NCBI GenBank assembly: GCA_021767245.1 | Contig: JAASTO010000002.1 | Location: 1-49,131, forward strand | Length of the DNA stretch: 49,131 nt | Source: Balneolaceae bacterium | GTDB taxonomy: Bacteria; Bacteroidota; Rhodothermia; Balneolales; Balneolaceae | Direction: 5' to 3' | Shown here: in pieces, positions 8,608 through 17,661 of the stretch | Layout: the number at the start of each line of letters is the position of its first letter | Position numbering within the stretch: position 1 is the stretch's first letter | Made by a program: the position numbers and the translations under genes | Notes under the pieces: generated by a model | Told to the model about the DNA's origin: nothing | The model's database searches: none | What the model saw: only the letters and a program-made list of their open reading frames with translations

Positions 8608-9675
8608 ATGTCAGATTCCCGCGAAGTAAACACTTCAGAAAACAGTAAAAAACAACCTCAGAAAAAAGGATTCTTCGATTTTCTCTATACAGATATCGCC
8701 ATGGATCTTGGGACTGCCAATACCCTGATTTATTCAAGAGGTGAAGGTATCGTTTTAAACGAACCATCTATCGTTGCGCTGAATCAGCAGAATGTTCCGG
8801 TTGCCACCGGCCACGAAGCCCGGTTGATGCACGAAAAAACGCACAGTAAAATTCGCACCGTTCGTCCTTTGAGGGATGGCGTGATCGCTGATTTTGAAGT
8901 GGCCGAGCAGATGATCCGTGGAATGATCAAAAAGGTGAAAATGAAATGGTACTCAACCACCCGGCAAATGGTCATTTGTGTACCAAGTGGGATCACCGAA
9001 GTTGAAAGACGCGCCGTACGTGACAGTGCTGAACACGCCGGTGCCAAGGAAGTCTACCTGGTGGACGAACCCATGGCTGCTGCTATCGGAATTGGCCTTG
9101 ATGTACACGAACCGGTAGGAAGTATGATCGTAGATATTGGAGGCGGGACCACTGAGATCGCTGTTATTGCGCTTTCAGGCGTGGTTTACGCACAATCGGT
9201 ACGCTTGGGAGGAGACGAACTGAATGATGATATCATTAACTATTTCAGACGAAACCATAACCTGCTGATCGGTGAGCGAACCGCTGAGAAAATTAAATGT
9301 GATATTGGTTCAGCGGCTCCACTTGATGAAGAACTTGAGATGATCACCAAAGGTCGTGACCTGGTGAATGGCGTTCCACGAACCCGACACATTACGTCAA
9401 AGGATGCAAGGGAAGCCATCGCAGAATCTGTGAATACGATTGTGGAATCGATCACCAAATCACTTGAGCAAACCCCTCCCGAACTATCCGCTGATATCCT
9501 TGACAGAGGTATTATGCTGACCGGTGGTGGTGCTTTGCTTAAAAATCTGGATAAACTGATCATGGAGACCACCGATCTTCCTGTTCATATTGCCGAAGAT
9601 CCTCTTACTGCAGTTGTACGAGGGACCGGTGCTATACTTGAAAATCTTGAATATTACCGCCCGGTAATTTCATAA
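8608..9675 (+). CDS. mreB: Rod shape-determining protein MreB
   Basis: Actin-like ATPase forming membrane-bound filaments that steer lateral cell-wall synthesis. Phosphate-1 DLGTANTLIY lies near residue 34, phosphate-2 is VDIGGGTTEIAVI, and the adenosine motif is LTGGGALLKNLD. Length is 355 residues. The first about 25 residues are polar and Lys-rich (KKQPQKKG), a slightly longer leader than in many MreB proteins. It is the first gene of the five-gene mreBCD-mrdA-rodA run, with 145 bp of AT-rich upstream DNA where the promoter must lie; I could not assign a specific -10/-35 pair. Confidence 0.98.
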   Translation: MSDSREVNTSENSKKQPQKKGFFDFLYTDIAMDLGTANTLIYSRGEGIVLNEPSIVALNQQNVPVATGHEARLMHEKTHSKIRTVRPLRDGVIADFEVAEQMIRGMIKKVKMKWYSTTRQMVICVPSGITEVERRAVRDSAEHAGAKEVYLVDEPMAAAIGIGLDVHEPVGSMIVDIGGGTTEIAVIALSGVVYAQSVRLGGDELNDDIINYFRRNHNLLIGERTAEKIKCDIGSAAPLDEELEMITKGRDLVNGVPRTRHITSKDAREAIAESVNTIVESITKSLEQTPPELSADILDRGIMLTGGGALLKNLDKLIMETTDLPVHIAEDPLTAVVRGTGAILENLEYYRPVIS

Positions 9676-9689
9676 CATCCCCATAATGA

Positions 9690-10532
9690 ATGCGACTTAG
9701 ATCGTTAAAACTAAGTGATGCCAAGGATTACATAATAACTGCCCTGCTTCTGATCTTCGCCTTTGCACTGGCTATCAGCAGACATCAGGGTGGTATAGAT
9801 ACGCTGCGTACTGTTTCGGTCACATCACTGAGTTTACTTGAAGAGCCCCTGGCTAATATCCGGATCTACCGACAGGCTCTGAATACCAATACCTACTTAC
9901 AGCGTCAGAATATTCTACTTCAGGATGAGTTAAGTCGCCTGCGTGCTATTCAACAGGAAAATGAAGAACTCCGGAATTTACTTGGTTATCAATACCGCAG
10001 CGATTTTGATTTGCAACCGGTTCTGATTGTCAGTAAACAACTGAATGGATTCAACAATACACTGACGGTGGATGCCGGCACTGAAGATGGTTTAAAAGAA
10101 GGCATGCCTTTGGTTACATCCGATGGATTGCTTGGGAAGATCGTTCTGACCGGTTCTAACTACTCTCAGGTAATGCCCTATTATAATTCATTGTTTCGGG
10201 TGAGTGCCCGTATTCAGGAAAATCAGGCTAATGGCATTGTTAGCTGGACCCGGGAACCCTTTGGTAACCTGATCATGGAATTTGTACCTAAAACAATTCC
10301 GGTTGATTCAGGATATGTGATCGAAACCTCTGGCAGCAGCAATCAATTTCCACCGGGTATTCCAATTGGCCGGGTTATCAGAACGGAGCCGGAACAGGGA
10401 CAGCAAACGCAACGGATCTACCTGGAGCCCTATGCGAGGCTGACCGATGTGGCACAGGGTTTTATTATTAAATTTGAACCCGATTCCAGCATCAAAGTTT
10501 TGCAGGAAATGTATAATCAACTGTTTGAATGA
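9690..10532 (+). CDS. mreC: Rod shape-determining protein MreC
   Basis: Periplasmic scaffold linking MreB filaments to the PBP2/RodA synthase. One N-terminal membrane segment (residues ~13-30, ITALLLIFAFALAI) is followed by a coiled coil (~60-100, LQRQNILLQDELSRLRAIQQ) and the beta-rich MreC core with DAGTEDGLKEGMPLVTSDGLLGKI. Length is 280 residues. The gene starts 14 bp after mreB and overlaps mreD by 4 bp (ATGA). Confidence 0.95.
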   Translation: MRLRSLKLSDAKDYIITALLLIFAFALAISRHQGGIDTLRTVSVTSLSLLEEPLANIRIYRQALNTNTYLQRQNILLQDELSRLRAIQQENEELRNLLGYQYRSDFDLQPVLIVSKQLNGFNNTLTVDAGTEDGLKEGMPLVTSDGLLGKIVLTGSNYSQVMPYYNSLFRVSARIQENQANGIVSWTREPFGNLIMEFVPKTIPVDSGYVIETSGSSNQFPPGIPIGRVIRTEPEQGQQTQRIYLEPYARLTDVAQGFIIKFEPDSSIKVLQEMYNQLFE

Positions 10533-10999
10533 ATAAAGAGACCATAAAAGATCTTTTAGTTGGTTTAAGCTTTGTGATCGTTGAAGTTCTTATTTTTCAA
10601 CATCTGAGTTTTTTTGGAGCAACCCCCGATCCATTGCTGATCTACCTGCTATGGCTTTCCATGAAATATGAACGCCTTCAGATTGTGATCATCACAGCCG
10701 TGCTTGCCTTCTTTCAGGATGCATTATTTGATTTTTGGGGACTCAATATGTTTTCCAAGATCCTATTGATGTTCTTTGCCTACAATTTTCTTAACCGGCA
10801 AAGAGAAAGTCGCCTGTTGGTGTGGCAAGTTTTTATAGTGATCTTTGTAACCGCAGGTTTACATAACCTTGTCTTCCTGAGTTTAAGCAGTTTTATTGAA
10901 GCCTACAGTTCAGGTATTTCACCCATAATTTTCCTTCTCCTCAGTAGTTTATATACCGCAACACTGGGAGCTATGCTATTCATTTTTAAAGGCAACTAA
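10529..10999 (+). CDS. mreD: Rod shape-determining protein MreD
   Basis: Small integral membrane protein of the elongasome, 156 residues, almost entirely hydrophobic with about five membrane segments. Sequence conservation in this family is low, so the assignment rests on size, topology and position between mreC and the PBP2 gene. The ATG overlaps the mreC stop. Confidence 0.88.
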   Translation: MNKETIKDLLVGLSFVIVEVLIFQHLSFFGATPDPLLIYLLWLSMKYERLQIVIITAVLAFFQDALFDFWGLNMFSKILLMFFAYNFLNRQRESRLLVWQVFIVIFVTAGLHNLVFLSLSSFIEAYSSGISPIIFLLLSSLYTATLGAMLFIFKGN

Positions 11000-11006
11000 C
11001 CAATTG

Positions 11007-12848
11007 ATGTCAATATCTCAATCAAATAGAACAAGGACGTCCATCCGTGCTCTGCAGGTCATTATGATCGGCATGATGCTGGTCGTATTTGGACGAGTGT
11101 TCTATTTGCAGATCATTGAATATGATGTTTATGCAGCCCTGGGCCAGGAAAATTCGGTCAGGCAGGAATATGTGGATGCCGCCAGAGGTTTGATATATGA
11201 TAGAGATGGAAGGCTTATTGTAGATAATGAGCCCATATACTCTATCACGATCACCCCCTCTCTTTTCGATAAAGATAAATTACCACTTCTTGCCGATATC
11301 CTGAATGTATCTGATTCACTGCTAACAGCCAGGGTTCAGGAGGCTCAGCGATATTCATGGTACAGAACCTCCCGGCTCATCACAGAGATCGATTTTGAAC
11401 GGTTTTCCGCCATTCAGGAAAACCTCTGGCAATTGCCGGGTATTGGCCATCAGATCGAAAGTAAAAGGCATTATCCGACTGACATAAACGGTTCGCATTT
11501 ATTTGGATACCTCCGGGAAGCAAGTGAGGCAGAGTACCAGAATTCTGACCGCCTCAAACTTGGAGATAAAGTCGGCAAAAGTGGCCTCGAGATGATCTAT
11601 GAAGATACGTTGAGAGGTGATGACGGGGTCAAGTATCTCCGTGTAAATGCGTTGGGGCAGGCCATTTCAAATTTTGAAGACACGACTCTGTCTCAGCCTC
11701 CGGTTCAGGGAACCGATATCTTCACTACCATCGATACCGAACTGCAGGTTCTGGCTGAGGAGCTCATGGAAGGTAAGAAAGGGGCTTTAGTGGCCATGGA
11801 CCCAAAGACCGGGGGAGTATTGGCCATGGTTAGTGCACCGGATTATGACCTGCAAAAACTGGCCGGAAGATTGGATTCCGATTATTGGCAGGCCATCAAT
11901 GCCGATACCCTGACTCCTCTTTACAATAGAGCCATTTCAGGCAGGCAGCCTCCTGGTTCAACCTTTAAGCCCATAATGGGACTCATTGGTTTGCATCTTG
12001 GTTTCATAGACTCTACCACAACAGTCTATAACAGTGGTGCCTACATGAGAGGTCGGCCATACCGTGATACCGCCCCTATCGGTGACTATAACCTCGAGAA
12101 TGCCATTGCAAACTCAAGCAATACCTTCTTTTTTTCATTAATGGATCAGATCGCAACCAATGGATACCTCAATGAATGGAGTAGCTTGGTGAAGGACCTG
12201 GGAGTCGGGGTCACAAATCCTATTGACCTGCCCTATGCCTCAAATGGTATTGTGCCAGACAGCACCTACCTGAACCGGGTATTTGGGGAAAACCAGTGGG
12301 GTGTAGGAGATGTTATGAGTATGGGTATCGGTCAGGGACTACTTTCACTCTCTCCACTTCAGGTGGCTCAGATGACGAGCGTGATCGCAAACGGCGGATA
12401 TAGAGTGCAACCACATATCGTTAAGGCAACCCGCATGCCAAGCGGCAAAGTCATTGAAAAAGATCCTCAATTACATAAGGTCGAATGGATCACAGATGAA
12501 AATCTTGGAGTAGTCAGAGCGGGGATGAGAAAAGTGGTTTCAGAAGGACCCAGCCGCTATTATACCAACAATCCTGAAGTTCCAACTGCCGGTAAAACAG
12601 GGACCGCACAGAATCCACACGGAAGGGATCATGGGTGGTTTACTTCCTTTGCACCTTATGATGACCCTCAGATCGTAGTCAGTGTTCTCATTGAAAATGG
12701 TGGATACGGTTCCATATCAGCTGCTCCGGTAGCCGCCGTACTGATCGAAAAATACATTGAAGGTGAGATTTCAAGAAATTACGTGTACAATTATGTGCTG
12801 AATTTTGAATCCCGTCCAACAGATTCGGAGTTGATCGACAATGAATAA
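11007..12848 (+). CDS. mrdA: Penicillin-binding protein 2 (elongasome transpeptidase)
   Basis: Class B PBP that cross-links peptidoglycan during cell elongation, working with RodA. A single membrane anchor (residues ~15-37) is followed by the dimerisation domain with RGLIYDRDGRLIVDNEP, then the transpeptidase domain. The catalytic SxxK is STFK at about 318-321, preceded by SGRQPPG; SxN is in NSSNTFFF; the KTG box is AGKTGTAQN. Length is 613 residues from the ATG at 11007; a TTG directly before it at 11004 is ignored. It overlaps rodA by 8 bp. Confidence 0.96.
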   Translation: MSISQSNRTRTSIRALQVIMIGMMLVVFGRVFYLQIIEYDVYAALGQENSVRQEYVDAARGLIYDRDGRLIVDNEPIYSITITPSLFDKDKLPLLADILNVSDSLLTARVQEAQRYSWYRTSRLITEIDFERFSAIQENLWQLPGIGHQIESKRHYPTDINGSHLFGYLREASEAEYQNSDRLKLGDKVGKSGLEMIYEDTLRGDDGVKYLRVNALGQAISNFEDTTLSQPPVQGTDIFTTIDTELQVLAEELMEGKKGALVAMDPKTGGVLAMVSAPDYDLQKLAGRLDSDYWQAINADTLTPLYNRAISGRQPPGSTFKPIMGLIGLHLGFIDSTTTVYNSGAYMRGRPYRDTAPIGDYNLENAIANSSNTFFFSLMDQIATNGYLNEWSSLVKDLGVGVTNPIDLPYASNGIVPDSTYLNRVFGENQWGVGDVMSMGIGQGLLSLSPLQVAQMTSVIANGGYRVQPHIVKATRMPSGKVIEKDPQLHKVEWITDENLGVVRAGMRKVVSEGPSRYYTNNPEVPTAGKTGTAQNPHGRDHGWFTSFAPYDDPQIVVSVLIENGGYGSISAAPVAAVLIEKYIEGEISRNYVYNYVLNFESRPTDSELIDNE

Positions 12849-14091
12849 TGTAAGAGAATTTAGCTGGTCTGTATTTTTTACCTGGATGATTCTGGCTGTT
12901 ATTGGTCTGATTGCAATTTACAGTGCTACTCAGGGACCCGTTTCTCAATTTCTTGCTGAGTACATTCAAGATAACTTCATCAAGCAAGTGGTCTGGGTGA
13001 TCATTTCTTTATTTGTCCTTATCTCTATTCAATTCATCTCTCCACGGGCGTTTATACAATTATCCTATTTGGCCTATGGGGTTGGGATTATATTGATGAT
13101 TCTCACACTGATGTTTGGAACAGAAATAAACGGAGCAAAAAGCTGGCTTAGGATTGGTCCTGCTAACTTGCAGCCCAGTGAGTTGATGAAGATCGCCACC
13201 ATATTAGCTGCGGCTAACTACCTCACCAGTCGCCGCGACATCTCCGCTGATAATGTTCGTTATGCTCTCATAGCTGTGACTATTATTTTAATCCCTGCGA
13301 GCCTTGTACTCATGCAAAACGATCTCGGGACCGCCCTGATATTCCTATCACTTATTCCCGTTATGTTATTTTGGTCAGGTTTGCCTTATGGGGTTTCCTT
13401 GTTTATTATTTCACCGGCCGTTATTGCATACCTTGCCGTTATTGAGTGGTACTATGGATTGGTAGCTGCTATACTTCTAACGGCTCTTATATTCTTTATA
13501 CAGCGCAGAGTCTGGCTAACGGTCACATCATTTGTAACGGGTTTTTTAACAGTGTCTGGGGTTCAGGTTGCCATGAATCAGCTGCTACAGCCTCATCAAA
13601 TAGCTCGTATTGCAGCATTTACGAATCCGAACTACGACCCAACCGGTGCCGGGTGGAATGTGTTACAGGCTAAAACGGCCATTGGTTCTGGCGGCTTGAC
13701 CGGAAAAGGGTTTCTGGAAGGCACTCAGACTCAGCTTAAATTTCTGCCTGAGCAGTGGACCGACTTCATTTTTTGTGTGATTGGTGAAGAATTCGGCTTT
13801 ATCGGTTCAACCATAGTCATATTAACTTTTACATTTCTGTTTGTCAGACTATTGAATATGGCAGGCAATCACAAACATCCGTTTGCTCAATTGGTAACAG
13901 TGAGCTTCACCTCTGTTTATTTCATTCATTTTTTTATAAATGTCGGCAGTGCTTCTGCTCTTTTACCTGTAATTGGCTTGCCGCTTCCATTTATCAGTTA
14001 TGGTGGGTCCGCATTTTTAACCAACACCATCATGTTGGCCATATGCCTGAACATGGACTTCCATAAGCGGGAATTCAGTATCTATCGTTAG
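12841..14091 (+). CDS. rodA: Peptidoglycan glycosyltransferase RodA (SEDS family)
   Basis: Polytopic inner-membrane polymerase of lipid II, partner of PBP2. 416 residues with about ten membrane segments. Family blocks visible are GAKSWLRIGPANLQPSELMK, the loop SGGLTGKGFLEGTQTQLKFL followed by QWTDFIF carrying the conserved catalytic-loop Asp, and the C-terminal LPLPFISYGGSA. It is the last gene of the rod-shape operon and converges on rnhB with only 14 bp between the stop codons; I see no clear terminator there. Confidence 0.96.
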   Translation: MNNVREFSWSVFFTWMILAVIGLIAIYSATQGPVSQFLAEYIQDNFIKQVVWVIISLFVLISIQFISPRAFIQLSYLAYGVGIILMILTLMFGTEINGAKSWLRIGPANLQPSELMKIATILAAANYLTSRRDISADNVRYALIAVTIILIPASLVLMQNDLGTALIFLSLIPVMLFWSGLPYGVSLFIISPAVIAYLAVIEWYYGLVAAILLTALIFFIQRRVWLTVTSFVTGFLTVSGVQVAMNQLLQPHQIARIAAFTNPNYDPTGAGWNVLQAKTAIGSGGLTGKGFLEGTQTQLKFLPEQWTDFIFCVIGEEFGFIGSTIVILTFTFLFVRLLNMAGNHKHPFAQLVTVSFTSVYFIHFFINVGSASALLPVIGLPLPFISYGGSAFLTNTIMLAICLNMDFHKREFSIYR

Positions 14092-14105
14092 CTTTGCCTG
14101 AATGA

Positions 14106-14717
14106 TCAGGTCCTGATTTTCTCTGTTCCCAGGTTAAAAGTGGTTCTGTGATATTCAGTGTACCCATGTATTTTCAAAGCTTTTTTATGGGGTGCCGTTG
14201 GGTATCCTACATTAGAATCCCACCCATATTCAGGATATGTTTCATGCAGCTTTTTCATAAGATCATCCCGATATACTTTTGCCAGAATTGAAGCTGCAGC
14301 TATACTCATCGACCGGTCATCTCCTTTAACTAAACATGTATGTGGTATCATGGATGTGAGATATCGATTACCATCCACCAATAGATAATCCGGTGAGGGA
14401 TCGATGGCATCCACACATTTCTGCATAGTATGAAGTGAAGCCCACAAAATATTCAATTCATTGATCTCCTCGATGCTACCCTCCTGCACCGACCAATAAA
14501 GAGCTTCTTCCTTGATCCGCTCACTCAGTTCCATCCGCTCTTTCTCTCCGATCCCTTTACTGTCTCTTATTTCAGGGATATCCGTTCCTTTTTCAAAAAC
14601 CACACCGGCTGCAACTACCGGCCCCGCAAGGCACCCCCTGCCCACTTCATCCAGCCCAATGATACGTTCAAATCCCTCGCGCCATAGCTGTCGCTCAAAT
14701 TTTAATCTGTCACTCAT
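14106..14717 (-). CDS. rnhB: Ribonuclease HII
   Basis: Endonuclease that nicks RNA-DNA hybrids and starts removal of misincorporated ribonucleotides. Active-site acids are Asp23 and Glu24 in GLDEVGRGCLAGPVVA, Asp115 in LLVDGN and Asp133 in KGDDRSMSIAAASILAK. The later NVGYPTAPHKKALKIHG block is also typical of HII enzymes. Length is 203 residues, ATG start. It is a single gene on the minus strand, convergent with rodA and divergent from the VWA gene. Confidence 0.97.
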   Translation of the reverse strand: MSDRLKFERQLWREGFERIIGLDEVGRGCLAGPVVAAGVVFEKGTDIPEIRDSKGIGEKERMELSERIKEEALYWSVQEGSIEEINELNILWASLHTMQKCVDAIDPSPDYLLVDGNRYLTSMIPHTCLVKGDDRSMSIAAASILAKVYRDDLMKKLHETYPEYGWDSNVGYPTAPHKKALKIHGYTEYHRTTFNLGTEKIRT

Positions 14718-14814
14718 TTAATTATTTAAATTCAGTTATGTTGATATCACTAAAAAACTCTTCCGAATGGAACTCATTTAGCATTGGAAGTATTTGATAT
14801 AGAAAAGGAAAGAT

Positions 14815-15927
14815 ATGCATTTTAAATACTTTGAGTGGGACGAACGTTTTGCAAAAAGTTCAGGAAGATCACCATTTGACACATTATGGGATTTGTTCCA
14901 GCAATTGCTTACGATTTCAAGCGGAGATGTGAAACAAGCCCTCAGCTGGCTGACAGAACTTGATAAGGAATATAACATCACCGATCAGTTTGAAGACGGT
15001 TATTCGCTGGGTGATTTCATCGAGGAAATGCAGGAACGTGGCTACATTGATAATGACGGTCAGGGACAGGGCTTCCAAATGACGCGAAAGACTGAGCGAA
15101 GTTTGAGGAAGCGTTCCCTTGAAGAAATATTCAAGAATCTTGAAAAAGGTGGATTAGGAAGTCATAAATCGCCGCATACAGGCAGAGGACTTGAGAGGCA
15201 GCCTGAGACCCGTAAATGGACTCAAGGCGATGATATTGGGCAAATAGACAGTGTCGGTACTATGTTGAACATGCTCAATCATAGTTCCATTGACGCCTTC
15301 AACTTGCAGGAAGATGACCTGGAGGTGTACGAAACTGATCATTACACATCGGTAGCCACAGTCTTACTGATCGACCTTAGTCACTCCATGATTCTTTATG
15401 GTGAGGACAGGATCACTCCCGCCAAGAAAGTGGCCATGGCACTATCCGAGTTGATCATGAATAATTACGCCAAAGATTCTCTGGATATCGTAGCATTCGG
15501 AAATAAAGCCTGGCAAATTTCAGTGGATGACCTCCCGTACCTGAAAGTGGGGCCCTATCACACCAACACCAAACAGGGGTTGGAAGTGGCTCGCCATATT
15601 CTTCAAAGAAAGAAATATGCCAACAAACAGATCTTTATGATCACTGATGGCAAACCATCCTGTATGATAGAGAATGGTAAGTTTTACAAGAACAGCTTTG
15701 GGCTGGACCGTAAGATCGTGAATAAGGTATTGGATGAGGCTGTAAAGTGCAGGCGGGATCAGATAACCATTACCACCTTCATGATCGCGCAAGATCCTTA
15801 TTTGCAGAGTTTTGTACGAGAAATGACCGAGGCTAACAAAGGGAAAGCCTATTTTGCTTCATTGGATAATCTGGGTGGCTATATTTTTGAAGACTACATT
15901 CAGAATCGCAAAAAGAACGTAAAATAA
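14815..15927 (+). CDS. VWA domain-containing protein (COG4867-like)
   Basis: 370 residues, no signal peptide or membrane segment, so probably cytoplasmic. The C-terminal von Willebrand A domain has an intact MIDAS: Asp187, Ser189 and Ser191 in LLIDLSHSM, Thr252 in HTNTKQG, and Asp278 in MITDGKPS. The N-terminal half has helical segments and a conserved block around ETRKWTQGDD (131-140). This layout matches the COG4867 group of VWA proteins, whose relatives usually work with MoxR/Mg-chelatase-type AAA ATPases; no such ATPase is beside it here. AAGGAA at 14805-14810 is a good ribosome-binding site for the ATG. A clear terminator follows the stop. The cellular role is unknown. Confidence 0.85.
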   Translation: MHFKYFEWDERFAKSSGRSPFDTLWDLFQQLLTISSGDVKQALSWLTELDKEYNITDQFEDGYSLGDFIEEMQERGYIDNDGQGQGFQMTRKTERSLRKRSLEEIFKNLEKGGLGSHKSPHTGRGLERQPETRKWTQGDDIGQIDSVGTMLNMLNHSSIDAFNLQEDDLEVYETDHYTSVATVLLIDLSHSMILYGEDRITPAKKVAMALSELIMNNYAKDSLDIVAFGNKAWQISVDDLPYLKVGPYHTNTKQGLEVARHILQRKKYANKQIFMITDGKPSCMIENGKFYKNSFGLDRKIVNKVLDEAVKCRRDQITITTFMIAQDPYLQSFVREMTEANKGKAYFASLDNLGGYIFEDYIQNRKKNVK

Positions 15928-15930
15928 AAA

Positions 15931-15953
15931 AGGCTGCCCGGTATGAGCAGCCT
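15931..15953. terminator. Bidirectional intrinsic terminator
   Basis: AGGCTGC (15931-15937) pairs perfectly with GCAGCCT (15947-15953) around a 9-nt loop. An A-run precedes it and a short T-run follows, so it can end both the VWA transcript and the long envelope operon coming from the other side. Confidence 0.85.
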
Positions 15954-15982
15954 CTTTAAAAATGGATAGGAATTTGAATTAA

Positions 15983-16528
15983 TTATTCAAATACGCCCAA
16001 TTCCTGCATCACTGCATCAGTAATATTATATTGGCTTTGAAATTCAGGAGAAACATACAGAATGATCTGATCACCACTGCTTGTTATTGTGTTCAAAACA
16101 TATGTTAGCCCCATTTGTTCAGCAACGGCATTAATAGCTGTGCTAATTTGATTGAACATAGGACCTAACAGTTCCTGTTGTCTTTGCTGAATTTGTCTTT
16201 GAATATCTTGCTGAGCAATCTGATAATCTTCCTGCAATTTGATCAGTTTTTCCTGCTCTCTTTGGCTGGCTTCTTCTGAGATCACACCAATCTTTTGCTC
16301 AAACTCCTGCAGTGCTGCCTGATATTCCTGCTGCTTTTGAGTCAGTTCTTCTTGCTTTTTCTCTGAAAAGTTTTGAAGTCTCTGCTGGATCGCTCTCATT
16401 TCAGGCATTTTGGCAAGTACGGCCTGGGGATTTACGTATCCGATCTTGGTTTCCTGTTGTGCTTTCGCTGTATCAACGGCTGAAATAGCAATAAACACAG
16501 AAAGTATAAGTAAGCTTAATTTCTTCAT
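15983..16528 (-). CDS. OmpH/Skp family outer-membrane chaperone (third copy)
   Basis: 181 residues. A signal peptide (MKKLSLLILSVFIAISAVDTA, cut near KAQ) is followed by KIGYVNPQAVLAKMPEM, the Skp N-terminal strand, then a long Gln/Glu-rich coiled coil (~45-125) and a C-terminal strand region. Skp trimers carry unfolded outer-membrane proteins across the periplasm to the BAM complex. It is the last gene of the bamA operon, separated by 26 bp from the second copy. Which of the three paralogs is the true Skp cannot be decided from sequence. Confidence 0.9.
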   Translation of the reverse strand: MKKLSLLILSVFIAISAVDTAKAQQETKIGYVNPQAVLAKMPEMRAIQQRLQNFSEKKQEELTQKQQEYQAALQEFEQKIGVISEEASQREQEKLIKLQEDYQIAQQDIQRQIQQRQQELLGPMFNQISTAINAVAEQMGLTYVLNTITSSGDQIILYVSPEFQSQYNITDAVMQELGVFE

Positions 16529-16554
16529 TAGTTTAGGTTCGGTTTAATCAGTTA

Positions 16555-17082
16555 TTATTGAAGTTTTTCTATGATACGATCGGTAATATTCAGTTGCTCA
16601 CTGTTTGCATAAAATACAATCATGTCACCGGTTACAGTACCCTCGTTAAGGATCAGATCTAAATTCATTTCCTGTGCAACTTCTTCCATAGCCGCATTCA
16701 TCTTTTCGATGATCGGTTGCATAAGTTCGGCTCTACGCTGCCCTACCTCGTTCATCATGCTTTCCCGTTCTTCAGTAAACTGGTCGTTCAATTCGATCAG
16801 TTCGCTCTCACGGTCAGCTCTTTCTTGATCAGACATAGCATTCATGTTTTCCTCATATTCAGTGAAAATCTGTTGTAGCTGTTCTGCCCTTTGTTCAAGC
16901 TGTTGATCCTTTTCTTCGAGCAACGTCTGAATTTGCTGATCCACCTGCTCCACTTCTGGTAAAGCACTCAGAATTCGTCCGGGATTTGCATATCCAATTT
17001 TTACCTGAGCCATCAATTCCTGCATACCAAATAGCATAGAGAAAGCGAAAAGCATCAGCGTTGTTTTTTTAATCTTGTTCAT
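16555..17082 (-). CDS. OmpH/Skp family outer-membrane chaperone (second copy)
   Basis: 175 residues with a signal peptide ending near LMAQ, the family strand KIGYANPGRILSALPEV, and a charged coiled coil (residues ~40-120) rich in Glu and Gln. Predicted periplasmic holdase for outer-membrane proteins. It starts 42 bp after the first copy and is closest to the third copy in its N-terminal strand, suggesting these two are the more recent duplicates. Confidence 0.9.
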   Translation of the reverse strand: MNKIKKTTLMLFAFSMLFGMQELMAQVKIGYANPGRILSALPEVEQVDQQIQTLLEEKDQQLEQRAEQLQQIFTEYEENMNAMSDQERADRESELIELNDQFTEERESMMNEVGQRRAELMQPIIEKMNAAMEEVAQEMNLDLILNEGTVTGDMIVFYANSEQLNITDRIIEKLQ

Positions 17083-17124
17083 TTGAATAGTTAATTAGTA
17101 CTTATTTTTTATTTGTTAAACTAG

Positions 17125-17661
17125 TTATTCAGAATCGGTTCCTATGCCAAGTTCTTCCAGTATCTCATCATTTAAGTTGTATGCGTTATTTGCATACACC
17201 ATATAAATATCACCGGATCGGTCGAATACATAATCATAATTTTGGCGTTGAGCCACTGCTCTTACCGCTGCAAAAACCTGCCTTTGAATGGGTTCTAATA
17301 ATTCCTTTTGCCGGCTGAAATATTCACCGTTTGGTCCAAATTTTTGTGCAACGTACTGTTCTTTCGCCGAGATCTTATTTTCTATTTCCTGCTTTCTTTG
17401 ATTACGTATCTCATCGGTATATAGTATTTCCTTTGACTCAAATTCTTCCTGAAGTTCACTGATCTCTGCTTCCATACGTTGTATTTCGGCTTCCCACTGA
17501 TTGCTGATCGTATTCAGCTGCTGCTGTAAGCTGTTATATTCAGGAATACTTTCCAGTATCAAATCCGATTCAAAATAACCCATACGCTGATCCTGCCCTG
17601 CCACATGAGTAGACATGAGCACAATAAAAGCGAGTGTGAATGTGAATCGGAAAGCTTTCAT
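17125..17661 (-). CDS. OmpH/Skp family outer-membrane chaperone (first copy, coupled to bamA)
   Basis: 178 residues. The signal peptide (MKAFRFTFTLAFIVLMSTHVAG) precedes RMGYFESDLILESIPEY and a coiled coil with WEAEIQRMEAEISELQEEFE. The block QKFGPNGEYFSRQKELLEPI is more Skp-like than in the other two copies. Its ATG shares one base with the bamA stop (TAATG), so translation is probably coupled to bamA. Confidence 0.9.
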   Translation of the reverse strand: MKAFRFTFTLAFIVLMSTHVAGQDQRMGYFESDLILESIPEYNSLQQQLNTISNQWEAEIQRMEAEISELQEEFESKEILYTDEIRNQRKQEIENKISAKEQYVAQKFGPNGEYFSRQKELLEPIQRQVFAAVRAVAQRQNYDYVFDRSGDIYMVYANNAYNLNDEILEELGIGTDSE

